From Paramecium sonneborni (taxonomy: Eukaryota > Ciliophora > Oligohymenophorea > Peniculida > Parameciidae): DNA of 64,000 nt. Shown here piece by piece: positions 1-17,080 of this stretch. Numbering within the stretch: the first letter of the stretch is position 1; every line of letters begins with the position of its first letter. The notes beneath the pieces are model-generated. The model saw nothing but the letters and a program-made list of their open reading frames with translations. It searched no databases and was not told where the DNA came from. Location of the stretch: contig CAJJDN010000116.1 in assembly GCA_905182985.1 (NCBI GenBank), positions 19,323-83,322 on the forward strand, given 5' to 3'. Both the position numbers and the translations under genes were made by a program.

Positions 1-1299
1 GGTAATAAGATAGAAATGCTCTGCTTGTGGAAAAATAGATAATAATGAAGATGAGATGGAGATGGTTTATAATTTTAAAATTTGTCAACACGCACATTGT
101 TTAGGTTGCATAAGGAAATTAATAAATTAATAATATATATAAAAATCAGGTTGTGTTTAATGTTAGTATTGTTAAAAGTAATTAAGTTAATAAGAGATTG
201 AAAAATATGTGGGTACAGAGAGATTATAGTATTTATAAAAAAAGATAAGAACAGGTGAATCACCTGCTTAATAAAAATAATAATGTTCATTTTGTTATAG
301 ATATTTGAATAATCAAGATATAAAGCCTGGATAAAGAGCAGTTTGTAAATAATAAGAATGTTAAGCAAAAAATACTTAAGCATGTTAAAAATTAGCAAAC
401 TGCAAACATTTTTGTAATGGATATAAAGATGAAAAAAATTGTTTGGGTTGTCTTGGATGCACAAATTAAAATTAATCTGAAGAATATTGTACAATTTGTT
501 TTACAGAATCTTTATATGAAGGTCCATGTATTTAAGCTGCATGCGGACATGTAAAAATTATTAATTTAAATTAAGATATTCCATTATTATTGTTTAAATA
601 AGAAATTAGAAAAGAAATGGACAACTATGTATATATCATTTGGATTTTGTTGTTGTTCAATATGTAAAAGATGGATGGTATAATTAAATTTATATTTAAA
701 AATAGGAATTTCCAAAAGATTCAATTTCATAATTAAAAATGAATTAATATGAAGAATTACAATAATTAGTTCGTAAATAGGCTTCTTTAAGAATGGGTAA
801 GATGGGAGATAATTAAATATTAAAAGTAGAAGATGCTTTAGAAATATTTGCTTTTTATTAATGTGATAAATGTAAGAAACCATACTTTGGAGGAAAGAAA
901 GACTGTTAATTAGAATTAGAAGCTGAGTAGAATAGATAGAATTTATCTGATTTAATTTGTCCTTCATGTTGTGGTTAATAAATAAATGGATGTAAAACTC
1001 ATGGAACTGAATTCTTAGAGTATAAATGCAGATATTGTTGTAATATAGCAACTTACTTTTGTTGGTATTATTAATAAATATAATATTAGGGGAACCACTC
1101 ACTTCTGTTAAATTTGTCATACAAAATAATCCGGAGGGAAATATTTGACATAATTAAAGAAGGAAGAATTACCTTAATGTTAAGGAAAAGGAAAATGTCC
1201 AATTGGAGGAAATCATTTACCAAATGGATAGGAATAATGTTTGGGTTGTGGTATTATATAAATATTAATAATTTATCAGGACTTTGTAATAATTAATGA
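1..1299 (+). CDS. MYCBP2/PHR-type RING E3 ubiquitin ligase, C-terminal part (5' truncated)
   Basis: Open from the window edge in the frame starting at base 2, so the start lies outside. The protein is Cys-rich, then has a C-H-C-rich stretch ending CLGCLGC, a RING finger starting CTICF near 490 with CGH near 541-550, and the family signature [12 protein letters not shown] near 870-910, followed by [15 protein letters not shown] and CQICH motifs. This order (RING, then the KPYFGG cysteine domain, then the CRYCC/CQICH tail) is that of the MYCBP2/Highwire/RPM-1 C-terminus, which transfers ubiquitin to substrates. Four introns restore the frame: 551-575, 678-705, 1065-1089 and 1251-1279 (25-29 nt). 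TGA at 1297-1299. It converges on the next gene, 97 bp away. Family assignment is strong; the missing N-terminus prevents saying whether the giant PHR architecture is present. Confidence 0.85.
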
Positions 1300-1396
1300 T
1301 TTTAAATGAGTGTTATAATAATATTATACTGCAGTAAATTAATAAGATATCAAGTTAATAAGTATAAATAAACATAATTCAAAATTGTATTAATTT

Positions 1397-1963
1397 TCAG
1401 GGAATTTATTTAAGCAATTTAAGTTTTTCAATTTCTTGACATTTCTTTTCATAAGCAAGATTGATTTAGTAATTATGATCAAGAACTTATTATAAACATT
1501 ACGATAGTTTCTCTTCTTCTGTAGAATATTGAGTTTTAGCAATTTCTAAATAAGAGATTCTATCCATTAATATTTTGGCATTATTTTTGATTGGTTACAT
1601 GATTGATTTTTATTTAGTTTAAATTTAGATCAATTATTATTCTAAATCTTTAACTTATTGTTATAGATGTGTAATGTAACATTAATCTTTTTCATGTTGG
1701 TATTTGTAATTTTCTATTTTTTTGACTTAATCATCTTCATTAAATTATTTGTAATCATTATCAAGTCTTATACTATCTAATATATTTCTAGTAGTTTCTT
1801 CATCTCTTGTGGTAGAGTTGATCAATTTTTCATTCGGTTGTTATTTTAACATAGTAGCAGATTTAACTCTTTTTTTTGAGTTTGTTGGAGATGTAGTGGT
1901 TTTGGATTATTTGAAATGTGATGATATTTTCAGAATTTTTTAGTATTGAACCTAAGTTTTCAT
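1397..1963 (-). CDS. coiled-coil protein, 188 aa
   Basis: An uninterrupted minus-strand frame from ATG at 1963 to TGA at 1397. The first ~40 residues are basic and Ser/Thr-rich (KTTTSPTNSKKR); the rest is heptad-rich with E, K, Q and L (for example THLQQQVKDLEQQ and KKCQEIEKLKLLK) and probably forms a helical coiled coil. No catalytic motif is visible. It lies convergent to the RING ligase and its start is about 50 bp from the proposed start of the LRR gene on the other strand. I do not recognise the family. An extra 5' exon cannot be excluded, because the frame upstream of the ATG stays open into AT-rich sequence. Confidence 0.6.
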
Positions 1964-2011
1964 CAACAGAACAAAAACTATTATTATTAATATAAAAATC
2001 TATAATAATAT

Positions 2012-4962
2012 ATGGATCAGGAAGAGGAGAATGGATATTTTTTTAATATGACTTTGCAGTATCAATATGTTATTTAATTTATTAGTAAAAAGAGCTTTTC
2101 TGGAGCCTTTAAAGATCACTCAGAAGTTCATCAAATTTTATCCAACATCTATTTTAGTACACTCTTAGGATTTAAAATAAGAATGCCGTAATTAATTCAT
2201 TTTATTATTTTTATAATTAGTGCAAATGAACTCATAGATGATGTGGATTTTGATAAAGTTGTTTTTCTATTTGAAAATTAGAGTTTTACACCAGATTCTA
2301 TGACACATATTCTAATTAATTCAGAGTAGACAATTTATAATAAATTAATAGAAAAGGCAATTTTTTATCTCCTAAAACCTATTATAAAATACTTCAACCA
2401 TTTACTTCAAATCTCAAGATGTTGTCTTTAAATATTGAAGATAATGCAGGTCTTTCAATTGTTGAATGGTTAACTCATTTATCTAGAATTATTTAATCAT
2501 GTGTTTAACTTAATTAAATCTTTATAGACATCAAAAAATTTGTTTCTATTATTCTCAATAAAGGTTACTTTTAAATCAAAATTAAGTATTTCTTAAATTT
2601 ACATTAGATCTGGAATTACATCTGATGGAACAAGCTTTGAATAATTAGCACTTTTGAGTTTTAAATTGTAATTCAATAAATTTAGATTAAAAATTGAAGA
2701 AGATAATGTAATTAAAGATAGTTTAGATAACTTTGGTCCAATTCTTTTTAATTGTTAAGAATTAAATTCATTTTCATTAACAATTGGGTACTTATTAATT
2801 TTAATTCAATTTTAAGTAAATCTTGTTAATTAAATTCAATGAAAGTCTTACAATATTTAGAAAATCAACCAATTAAATATTTTAAATTAAAGATTGGCAA
2901 TTCTAATTAAATAGATAGTAAAGTATTGTCTACAATTTAGAAATTGGTGTAGAATTAATTAAAATAATTAAATATATAAGTTGGGTAAATTTATTTTAAT
3001 TTAACGATTTTAGAAGCTCGACAAAAATATTTAAATCCTTTTAATTGTTACCAATATAACAAAGTAAATTAGAGAATTTGTGTTTAAGAATTGGAAAAAA
3101 CAATGAATTCCAAAATGGAGGAGCTAACTTCTTAGCTTTATTATTAGAATCATCATAATTAGAGATAGTGAAGATTAGTATTGGAGATTCAAATTAGATG
3201 ACAGATTTATAAGCATTATAAATTTTTATTCTCCTGTAAAAATTAAGAACTGTAAAAATTTTGGAATTAGAATTTGAGTAATTAATTTATTAAAATAAAT
3301 TAGGAGAAACATTTGTGTAAATAAGTATTGTTTAGATTAATTAGAGAAACTTATTAATAAAAGCAACAATTTAAATAGTCTGTCTTTAGATTTTGCAAAG
3401 CAATAACAAAGTTTAGATTTTACAAATTTATTTAATACTTTGGGTTGGAAGAGAAATTTAGTTAATTTGAATTTAAGTATTGGTGGACAATAAGATTTGC
3501 CTGATTTGACAATTTTTGGTGAGAGACTAAGATAATTGGAATATTTGAGTGTATTCAAGATTCATTTGAAAGGGAATAATAATGTGGATTATTTAAAATT
3601 GTAAGAATTTTTGATTAAAGTAAAATTAAATAAAACATTAAATTTATTGTCAATAAAAACAGGTTCTTAGAAATCTAGTGAGTATAGATTAGAAGAAATG
3701 AAATAAAATGCATGGCTTTTAAAAAAGGTTTGTTTAATTGGAAAACCAATAATAATATACTTTAGTCATTTAAATGATTAAATAAGTTATTAATATAATT
3801 TTGATAGATTATAATTAACTGGAATTTAATAAGTGTTATCGAGAGATATTTTGATGCCTATTCCTTCAAATTAATTGGTGATATAGATATCAGAGAGTTT
3901 TATTATAGATGATTAATATTTACAATAAATTTTCAGTTTGATAAAGGAGTAGGAGTATATAGATATAAAAGTATCTAATCTTTAGATTAAATATTTAAAA
4001 GGAGCTTCTATAATAAAGGTGGGAAGATTAAATGATCTTTAATAGTTTATGATTTTTACAGATAGACAAATAACAGAGATTTAGATGTATAAAAAAAATT
4101 AAATTAGATTTGAAGAGAATTTAAATTGGCTAGATATAAGTGGAATAATATAAAAATTGATTTAAAGATAAATAATAGCTTAAATTCCAGAATTTAAATT
4201 TTTTACTAAAGAAATAAAAATAATTTTAATAAAAGCAAGATTAACAATAATAGGGTAAGAATTTAAATTAAAAGATTTAGAGTAGATACATTTTAATTGG
4301 AATAACAAGGATTTTAATAATTTTGTGAGTTTTTAAGTATTACATCATATTTTGAAGTGAGATGGTTATAAATAGATTTAAAAATAGTAAATTTTGATTA
4401 GAAATGGGATGAATTAAGTAGTTCATTAATAAATTTCCATGAATTGTAAGAATTAGATTTGAAATTAATTACAATGTCACATGCAGAAGGAAATTGTAAG
4501 AATTATAAATAATTTCATTACAATATGTGTAAGATATTTATAATGAATAAATATCTGACAAAATATGATTAGTACTACTTTTTATAAATATAATTAAATA
4601 GTTTTAGCGAGAAAAAAGTGTTTCCAGTTGCTTTATAATTACATTTGGGTAGTGAAATAAAAGATTTGGAAACATAGATTTAATAATAAGGAGAGTAAGT
4701 TTAAAGGATTTTAAATGGTTAACCAAATCCAGGAGATTAGAATATTCCATTTGAGGAATTATAATAAAATTTATAAGGGAATAAAAAGGATTTGGAATAA
4801 AGAAATAAAGATATAAAAGAAGGATTATAATTGGAGAGAATAAAAAGTAAAGTGTTATTAAAAAGAAGAAGATTGACATATTAATACTTTATGGCAATGT
4901 ATAAGTTTGGTTCTAGATTGAATAAATAGTAAATGATATCTGACATAATGGAAATGTTATGA
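2012..4962 (+). CDS. leucine-rich-repeat protein (ciliate LRR family), approximate model
   Basis: The strand is rich in degenerate leucine repeats with the pattern L..L.L.IG.N......G....L. Examples: LKMLSLNIEDN near 2420, LENLCLRIGKNNEFQNGG near 3065-3110, LVNLNLSIGGQQ near 3460, ELQELDLKLI near 4440. Such proteins are abundant in ciliates and serve as binding scaffolds; the partner is unknown. The reading frame changes several times. Two joints fit 29-nt introns (2788-2816 ending AAG; 2988-3016 ending TAG). Those near 2580, 3320 and 4325 are unresolved and could be introns, errors or real frameshifts. The 3' end is well supported: a long frame runs to TGA at 4960-4962. The 5' end at 2012 is only the first ATG of the leading frame and may be wrong. 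Confidence 0.5.
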
Positions 4963-5018
4963 AAAGAATGATAATTTATATATAAATGAAAGAAATTTAA
5001 ATTAATATTATTATTATA

Positions 5019-7491
<2,473 letters not shown>

Positions 7492-7524
7492 TTTCAATAT
7501 AATTTTTTAATATATTTATATAAT

Positions 7525-9851
<2,327 letters not shown>

Positions 9852-9924
9852 ATGATCAAATTAACCGGTTTAAATTTAAATAAATTAACAATCAAATATT
9901 AGTATAATTAAATATGTATATCAC

Positions 9925-11770
9925 TCATATTTATTACTACTATTATTATAAAATCTATAATTTAGTGAGCAATTCTTTATTTATTCTTTTTTGATTCTCT
10001 AATTAAGAATCTTTCTCTGTAATTATTTCTGCCATATTATTTGCTATATGTTATAAATACTTAATATCTTTGCTACTTCCAGTAGATGATTTTCCTTACT
10101 TTCCTTTTGTATACCTAATATCTTATTCATATGCAATCTTCAAACTATTATTATAACATATTATTTATAAATACCTTCTTAATGTAGCTTCTAAATGCAT
10201 AATCTAATTCTTCAATCTATTTACTTCACTAATACTATCTAAGCTATTTAATTAATCTTTTATTTACTTCGATAAACTCTAACTTATATCAATTGAGTAT
10301 TTCTCTGCATCATCTAATTATATCATTGATTATGCGACAGCTTTTATCTCTTTTGAAATTGGTCTCTCAAATTATAGTCTTTAAACATCCTTTTACATTA
10401 TTTACGATTGTTTAATCCCCTTCTCCATAGCTAAACTCTCATATTTCTTTTTCTCATGAATTAATTGATTCTAAAATCCTTCTATTACCTTTTCTAAATC
10501 TTCTATTTTCTATTATGCTAATATATGATCTTTATTTGCTGCTTCCAACATTAAATCCTTCTTAGCTATATCTTCTCTTAACTACTCTATTTATTTCTTA
10601 GCTTCATTCAAATCTTGAGATTACTATTATCTTTTCAATCTCTTCTATAATTACTAAATCTCTTCCTTCTAATTTTAACTTACTTCGGTTAATTCCAATA
10701 ATTAAGTCTTATACATATTTATATCCTATTATAAAAACACTTTCTAATCATTTAAATTATGCATTATTTTCTTTTAATTTGTACATTCCTCCTCAAGTAA
10801 ATAATAATTCTTTGTACAATTATTCAATTACTCTGTTATTGTTTGGATCTATTTAAATTTTATTACTTACTTATTTTTATTATTTTTAAATTATTTCCTA
10901 ATCCTTCTATTAACTTATTTTATATTATTCAATATCTTATTTTAATTTAACATTTTCATTTATTTGTATATATAAATCCATATTGTTTTTCTTCTCTTTC
11001 TTTTTTATAGGACTAACTTTCTCCTCCTTATTATTTTCTGATACAATTATCACCGATTAAAATTTATGTTCAGATCTTTGTATCAATTATTATTCTTCAT
11101 TATTAATCTAATTGTTCTAATCACTTTATTTATTATTAATATTCTCATTCTTTTATTTAATCTCTATATCTTTAACTTATTATTCTTATTATTCAATCTA
11201 TTATATTTAACATTATTATTATAAATCAGTCTATTACTATTCATTATTTTATTCCTGTTTACTATCTTCAGATAATTTCTTATCATTATTTTATTATACT
11301 TCTTATACAATCTCATCTTATTTTGTAGGAGATATTTAAACTATTTGTTCAATTGGCTTATTTTATTCTTAAATCACTATCATATTTTCTTATTCTTGAA
11401 TGATTTAAGTTTATTCTATAATTTAATTTTATTCTAAATCTACTTCTTCTTAATTTTCTTATGTAAGTTTATTTTATAAGATTTAATGATCTAATTCTAT
11501 TATTTGAGATTGTAATTAATCTATTTTTTCAGTTACTTATTTTTCTTCTGTTTATTATTCTAATTATTATACTAATTATTATTCTGATTATAAATTTTAT
11601 ACAATATGAACATTTACTTGTTCTTATTCATCATTTTTTATTATAATAGACTCAACTAATTCTTAATGTTATTGTGGAACTTCTACTTCTTCTTCCTTAT
11701 TTTCCTCTACTAAAATTTGATTTTGTTAAATCTATTGTTCTTCTTAATGATTTTAATTTATTTTAAATTC

Positions 11771-11807
<37 letters not shown>

Positions 11808-12657
11808 GTTTATTAATCTTAATCTTAATCTTAATCTTAATCTTCACTTTCACTTTCATCTTATTATTAAACTTCATGATCTTTCCATATTCCTTTACCA
11901 TAAAACCCTTTAATGACAGTTAAAATAATATCTCTTTAAGAATTATCAGCTGCTTTCAATTAGAAATGATTTCTTGAATCTACTTTTAATATAAAACTCT
12001 CATTAGTGCCTTATTTAGATGTACATGATGGATATTGTGCTTATAAAGGAACTTCAATATGATGAATAATTTAATCATTTTATTTTAAATCTAATTCCAT
12101 ATTTTTAAGTGTTATTTTGAGTATGCAATTAATAGGCAATTCTGCTTCCTTTTTAATAAATATTTTAGTACAATCTAAAAATCCTTGCTTAATATTTATT
12201 CTAATGTAACAAATACAGTCATTTTTTCATTCTCTAATAATTCATCTATCTCTTCTTAAATTTAGTCATCTTTTTATAATGGTCCTATTTCCATTGATTT
12301 TGGCATTCCTTCATATTATCTTCCCTCTTTTATTGGTACGACTTAAATCATAAACTTAGATCCAACATCTTCAATACTAGGTTAATATGAGTTTCCACTT
12401 ATTCCTAAAGTATTGAAATCATTATTTGGTGAAATCTAAAACCATTTAATATCTGTATCCAACTTCTCATTGTCTTTTATTATCGTTATACTATTACCAA
12501 CTATTGATATTGCTTCTATTATAATCTTATCACTATGAATCTTTCCTCCATTTACTTGTAAATTAAAGAAATTTTCATCAAAGATTATTTTTTTAGTCTC
12601 CTTCTTCTTTTAAGAACTATTAAAGAATGAAAAGAAGTCATTTTTTTTCTCACTCAT
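9925..12657 (-). CDS. large Q/E-rich coiled-coil protein with A9-like N-terminal domain
   Basis: ATG at 12657, TGA at 9925; roughly 880-900 aa after introns. The first ~200 residues are ordered: IKWFQISPNNDF followed by YQPSIEDVGSKFMIQVVPI resembles the A9 repeats of AIR9 cytoskeletal proteins (W-F ... Y-P-S-x-D-V-G ... P). A second globular stretch follows (12000-12200, KIFIKKEAELPINCILKITL). A low-complexity block comes next: polyQ from (TTA)n at ~11771-11806, and alternating Asp-Gln from (AATCTT)n at ~11814-11843. From ~11700 down to 9930 it is heptad-rich coiled coil. Introns fit near 12200 (29 nt, ending AAG) and near 10175 (30 nt). A cytoskeletal or scaffold role is an inference from domain type. 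The A9 match is by motif only. Confidence 0.65.
11771..11843. repeat. in-gene microsatellite: (TTA)n followed by (AATCTT)n
   Basis: Twelve or so TTA triplets run into five AATCTT hexamers. On the coding (minus) strand they give polyglutamine written as TAA codons and an Asp-Gln dipeptide run. Length variation here would stay in frame, so it is a likely polymorphic site. Confidence 0.8.
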
Positions 12658-12768
12658 TTTTAATAATTTATATTTTTATATTAATTTATATATTATCACA
12701 ACTCTTTTTTAATTACATATTAATAATCTATCTATTCTTTTAAACATTATTATATATTAAAATTAAAT

Positions 12769-13240
12769 ATGGGTAATTTTTTAGAAAAACTTTCAGATCA
12801 ATCATTTTTCAATCTATTTCATCCTAAAGAATGGTTTACTATCTAAGAATTTAATCAATAATATTTGAATCCATTTGAGTAAATTATCCAAATATTCACT
12901 AAGCAAAACATAAATTGAATTATTCTATTCAACATTTGATTTTCAAAATTACATTCTCCATAAAAAAGCAGAAAATTAAGTCCTTATTGATCTACTCAAA
13001 GTCATTAATGCCAATTGGATGTTTTAAGGTCCTAAAATGATGTTACTTATGAAAAAGTCTTTTTTCACATTCTATTTCTATGAATAAGCTTTTCAATCAA
13101 ACTTAAATGAATATAAATAATGTATTCAAACAAATGATTAACGACAGTGCATTCAAATATTAAATTTTAAATAATTAACCTTATATGAATAATAAAGAGA
13201 AAAAATGAAATTTTCAGCTGAAGAAGTTAAAAAATTATGA
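12769..13240 (+). CDS. small conserved-looking protein of unknown function, ~148 aa
   Basis: ATG at 12769 (MGNFLEKLSDQSFFNLFHPK), TGA at 13238-13240. One intron ending AAG near 12878-12902 (GTAAATTATC...ACTAAG, 25 nt) joins PF to KTQIELFYSTFDFQNYILHK. The middle is hydrophobic-aromatic (WMFQGPKMMLLMKKSFFTFYFYEQAF), followed by two cysteines (YKQCIQTNDQRQCIQIL) and a charged helix to the end. Glycine at position 2 could be myristoylated, although the following residues are not an ideal signal. No family is recognised. It is divergent from the large coiled-coil gene, whose start lies 111 bp away, so the two may share a promoter. Confidence 0.6.
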
Positions 13241-13340
13241 AAACTTTTATTTCCTATGATATAAAACTAAATCACAATATATGTTTGTTTATATAAAACT
13301 TATTTCTTACATATAAATTGACAAAAAATCAAATTCCTTT

Positions 13341-13535
13341 TCATAGCCATTTGAATTACTCCTTCCAATCTTTTTATTACCTTACCTAATTTCTTTTTAT
13401 TTTTTCCAAAGGATAGTCTTCAATAATGGTTTTACTGAGACATGATTGAACTATTGTTAAACGCTGAGCTGAAATATATTAATTATCTTCCAAGTTTTCA
13501 TCTTCTATTTCTTAAAGTAGGTGATTTTTGCTCAT
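13341..13535 (-). CDS. possible very small gene, 64 aa
   Basis: Minus-strand frame from ATG at 13535 (MSKNHLLQEIEDENLEDNQ) to TGA at 13341, no intron. Composition is protein-like (charged, amphipathic, ISAQRLTIVQSCLSKTIIEDYPLEKIK) and unlike the flanking AT-rich DNA. A chance open frame of this length is quite possible in this genome, so this is tentative. Confidence 0.35.
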
Positions 13536-14745
13536 TTGGCTTAAGGGAATCGAAAAGTAATTCTTAATATTATTCATAAAGTAAATTAATATGAAAAAGA
13601 TTTTTCATTTTTAACTTATTTATTAAAAAATCAAATAGCTATATTTATAATTCTGGGCGATTTTCTCAAATCATAAGGTTTATTAATTAATCATTATTAA
13701 AATGTTGAAAATTAGAATTCATATTATCTAAAATTGAAAGTAGCCAATATATGTAGTTTAAGGATTTGAAGATTTAAGGATTCAATAAATTCTTCATATA
13801 AATAATTTTAGTATAAAAGGTACTTTCTTTATAGAAAATATTAATTATTATTATTCTTAATAATTTTCTTATAATTATTATTCATAGTAGTTTTATTTTT
13901 CTATATTATTTTTAAATACATATACTTTCAATTTATAGATATTTATTCTAACTTATTATTATTTAGTAATTAGTGTTCATCAAAATACAAATAAATAATG
14001 ATAAATTTAAACGTAAGATGTAAGATCTATTGCAAAATTAAGAAATTTTTTGGTTATTTAAATTTGTATATAACTTCTATTCGATTAAAGATAATTACTT
14101 AATTCTTTTGTAAACTTTTTTCTCTGACGTTTCGGTTTCATAAAAAGCTATATTGGTAAAAGAAAATTTAAAACTTACTTTAATTGATTTCTAATATATC
14201 TTAAGTTAAATTTAGATAATATATTTACTTCACATTAATTTTATCAGTAAGAATTAATAAATATTTAATAATCTGAAAAAACTTTTAATCTTTTTTTAGT
14301 TGACCAATAAGAATTTAAAATAATACAATTTCTTGCAAAAATGAAAAATAATAGATAAATATTTATTTATAAACTAAAAAATTTACTCATACATCTGTTT
14401 AAGTTTAATAAAATAATAATTTTAATATTTTAAACAAATAGAAATCTTCTATTGTCATTTATTTAAGATAGATTCTTTTTAATAATATTCTTTTTGCAAA
14501 AATAAAAAATCCAGATGATTGACATAATCTATGATAAACATGATTAAAAGTATAAAAAGAATCAGCGATTTTAAATATTTGAATAAAAATATATATATAT
14601 TAAAAAAGTCCTTTATACTAAATAATTAAGTATTAATTACTATGTTGGATATGCCTTAAAGGTAGTTAGAAGTGATATTAAAACGATGTAATGAAAATAG
14701 ATTATTGGATAATAAATTGAAATTGCGATAATTTATATTTAATTA
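13536..14745. other. non-coding A+T-rich interval, no gene seen
   Basis: About 1.2 kb of very A+T-rich DNA with TGA in all frames and no recognisable protein motif, tRNA or snRNA signature. Confidence 0.55.
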
Positions 14746-15953
14746 ATGTTAACGAACAATCAATATCCTTAACTTCCTGTTCAATCTGTTGTATACTAAT
14801 AATAGACATAAAATAATTAGAAACCTTTAACTTAATAGTTCTAATCACCTGTTTAGATGAAAGTAATATCAGGTTAACCTTCAATGGTATATTAATAATA
14901 AGCAGGTTAAAGTTAAATGTATACATAACCTAATCAAATGTATACATAATAAAATCAAATGTATACATAATCAAATTAAATGTACACGTAATAGAATTAA
15001 CATGTTAAAACTATATAATAACATCATATGTAAAATCTAAATAATATTTTATATAGGCATCATACTCATGAATATAAAATTCCTTAATATTAATAACCAA
15101 TAGTGACACCTCCATAATAAGCTATAATAAGTACTCCATAATAACCAATTGTAACACCTCCTCCTCCTTAACAACCAGAAATTAATGAAATGTATCATGT
15201 TGAAAGAGAATTACAGGTTTTATCTGTTGAAGAAGTAGAAGAACCATGGAAAAAGAAATGTGTTGAATTAGAAATTAAAATATTTGATTTATAAACAGAA
15301 TTAGCTAGATATAAAAATTAAGGATAAGAAATTAAAGTTACTTCTAATGAAGAATTTTAAATTAGAGAATTGGAAGCTAAAATTAAAATGATGAAAGATA
15401 TCGAAGATGGATTAAGAAAAGAAATTGAAAGTTAATAAAATGAAATTGATTCTTGGAGATAAAGATATTCAAAATTATAATTAGAATTTTAACAATTATT
15501 ATAAGGAGGTGAAGAAGTTAGATAATTAAGAGATGCTTTAGCTGAAAAAGAAAGATAAATATTAAAATTAGAAAATGCATTAAATTCATCAAATATGGAA
15601 ATGTAAAATTATATGAGATTAGTTTAGTAATTATATATAAATAATAACATATTAGAAATAAAGACTAAGAAATAGCTTAATATAAATAAATGATTAGACA
15701 ATTAGAATAAGAAATGAGTGAATATTAATCAACTACTGAAAAATTGAAATATTATTCAAATGAAGCAGATATTTGGAAAGAAAGATTTATGAAAGCCAAT
15801 TAAGATTTTCATACTGCATAAGAATAATGGATGATGGCTTAAGCTGAATTAGATTCATTAAAAAAACAAAAAACTATTACTACTACTGAAAAAACAACAA
15901 CTGTTTAATAATCTAATACAAGATCTAGTAAAACTGCTGGTAGATAATATTGA
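14746..15953 (+). CDS. coiled-coil protein with Gln/Pro-rich head and heptapeptide tandem repeats
   Basis: ATG at 14746 (MLTNNQYPQLPVQS), the first in frame after a TGA at 14692; TGA stop at 15951-15953. The head is Q/P-rich and holds four near-identical heptapeptides of the type NQMYTQQ (see the 21-bp repeat), then proline clusters (PQQPIVTPPPPQQPE). From ~15180 on it is a long coiled coil (VEEPWKKKCVELEIKIFDLQ, LREL/LEAKIKMMKDIEDGLRKEIE), ending in a Thr/Ser-rich basic tail. One intron, GTAATTATAT...ATATTAG (29 nt, near 15630-15658), restores the frame. The layout (Pro/Gln head, central coil) resembles ciliate cortical cytoskeleton proteins, but no named family is certain. Confidence 0.75.
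14915..14998 (+). repeat. 21-bp tandem repeat, 4 copies, in coding sequence
   Basis: Four adjacent 21-bp units starting at 14915, 14936, 14957 and 14978, each beginning AAATG(T)A(C/T)ACATAA. They encode a heptapeptide around QMYTQ. The fourth copy is the most diverged. The unit is a multiple of three, so copy number can change without breaking the frame. Confidence 0.9.
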
Positions 15954-15964
15954 CAATTATTATA

Positions 15965-16696
15965 TCATTATTTATTTTCGAATTATCTCTTCACTCTTTC
16001 ATGCCAGCATTTCCTTTCATCTAATTCACACTAATTTTCATTTCCAAATCTAGCATAAAATTTCAACATATAATCTTCTAAACAATCATTTTCACAACCA
16101 AATGCATATGCTGTCACTAATACTTCAATAGCTATTAATATTATTATTAATATTATTTACCCATAAATATTATGTAATAATAACTTCGTTTTGCAACTAT
16201 ATTTTTGTTTATTAATGAATTAAACATAGTATCCATTGATCTTGTTAATAAATATAAAGCCCAATTCTTTCTTTTACTTTCCTCAATTAAACTTAAACTC
16301 ACAAATCCACCACTAAATCCAGATACAAATGACATTATCTTTATATCTTATTTTGTTAAGTGTCTACATCCACAAATTAATGTTTTCTGTATTAAACAAT
16401 AAACAGTTGGAAATGACGCAAATTTCAATGTATCTATTCCAATAAATGCATCCAAAATCAAACTACCCTTACTTATCTTCTTATTCTTTGTTAATAATGC
16501 TGAAATCAAACCAAAAAGTGCTTTCATTGTATATGCTATACCAAAAGATCTCACTAATCCCTCTATTATATTATACAAACAACCCTATATCTATTAAATC
16601 TCTTACATGTTCATGCTAACAAAAAGATGTCTTTATTTGTAATTTAGGATGTTGTTTTACAAAACGAGCCACAAAACTAACTAATTATCTTTTCAT
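15965..16696 (-). CDS. TMEM135-like membrane protein, ~226 aa
   Basis: ATG at 16696 (MKRQLVSFVARFVKQHPKLQ), preceded in frame by TGA; stop at 15965. Features match the TMEM135 family: an HEHGCLYN... Cys-His stretch, then alternating glycine-rich hydrophobic segments (GLVRSFGIAYTMKALFGLIS; KFASFPTVYCLIQKTLICG), and SGFSGGFVSLSLIEESKRKN followed by WALYLLTRSMD, the family's LYLxxR signature. TMEM135 proteins sit in peroxisomal or mitochondrial membranes and affect lipid and peroxisome homeostasis. Two introns: GTAAGAGATT...ATATAG (22 nt) early, and GTAAATAATA...TTAATAG (29 nt) near 16155. The protein is about half the animal length, so it may be a single-repeat form. It converges on the previous gene with 11 bp between stops. 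Confidence 0.7.
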
Positions 16697-17080
16697 TATA
16701 TTTTATTTTAATCTTATTCTTTTTAATCATTTTATATAATAATCACAATTTTTATATACTCAATCTATATTCATCATCTCTCCTATCTCTTTTTTTAACA
16801 CTAATTCAACTATTATATTATATATTTTATGATATTTTTCACTTGATTTTCTATACTCTTATTAACTAATTATCTCTCTTTAATATTAAAAAATAAATTA
16901 TTCAATTTCACTATGATTTTATAGTTTTTATTTCTAATAAATTAGGAAAATTAAAATAACTTAAACAGTTCAAACTCATAAATTTATATACAATTATTTT
17001 TGGTATTTTACGTTAAACTATCCTTAGATATAAAAATAAATTCTTAAACTATTAATTGTTGTTTCAATATTAATAAATAA
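16697..17080. other. non-coding interval, no gene seen
   Basis: A+T-rich spacer between two minus-strand genes; presumably promoter of the TMEM135-like gene and 3' region of the acidic protein gene. Confidence 0.5.

Noticed and set aside
75..1120. Two minus-strand frames of 139 and 177 aa opposite the RING ligase
   Set aside because: They exist only because TAA/TAG on the coding strand give TTA/CTA on the other; the plus strand carries the conserved zinc-finger motifs.
13536..14745. Search for snRNA, rRNA or telomeric repeats in the large spacers
   Set aside because: No C4A2 or C3A3-type telomere repeats, no rRNA core sequence and no snRNA signature seen; only A+T-rich DNA.
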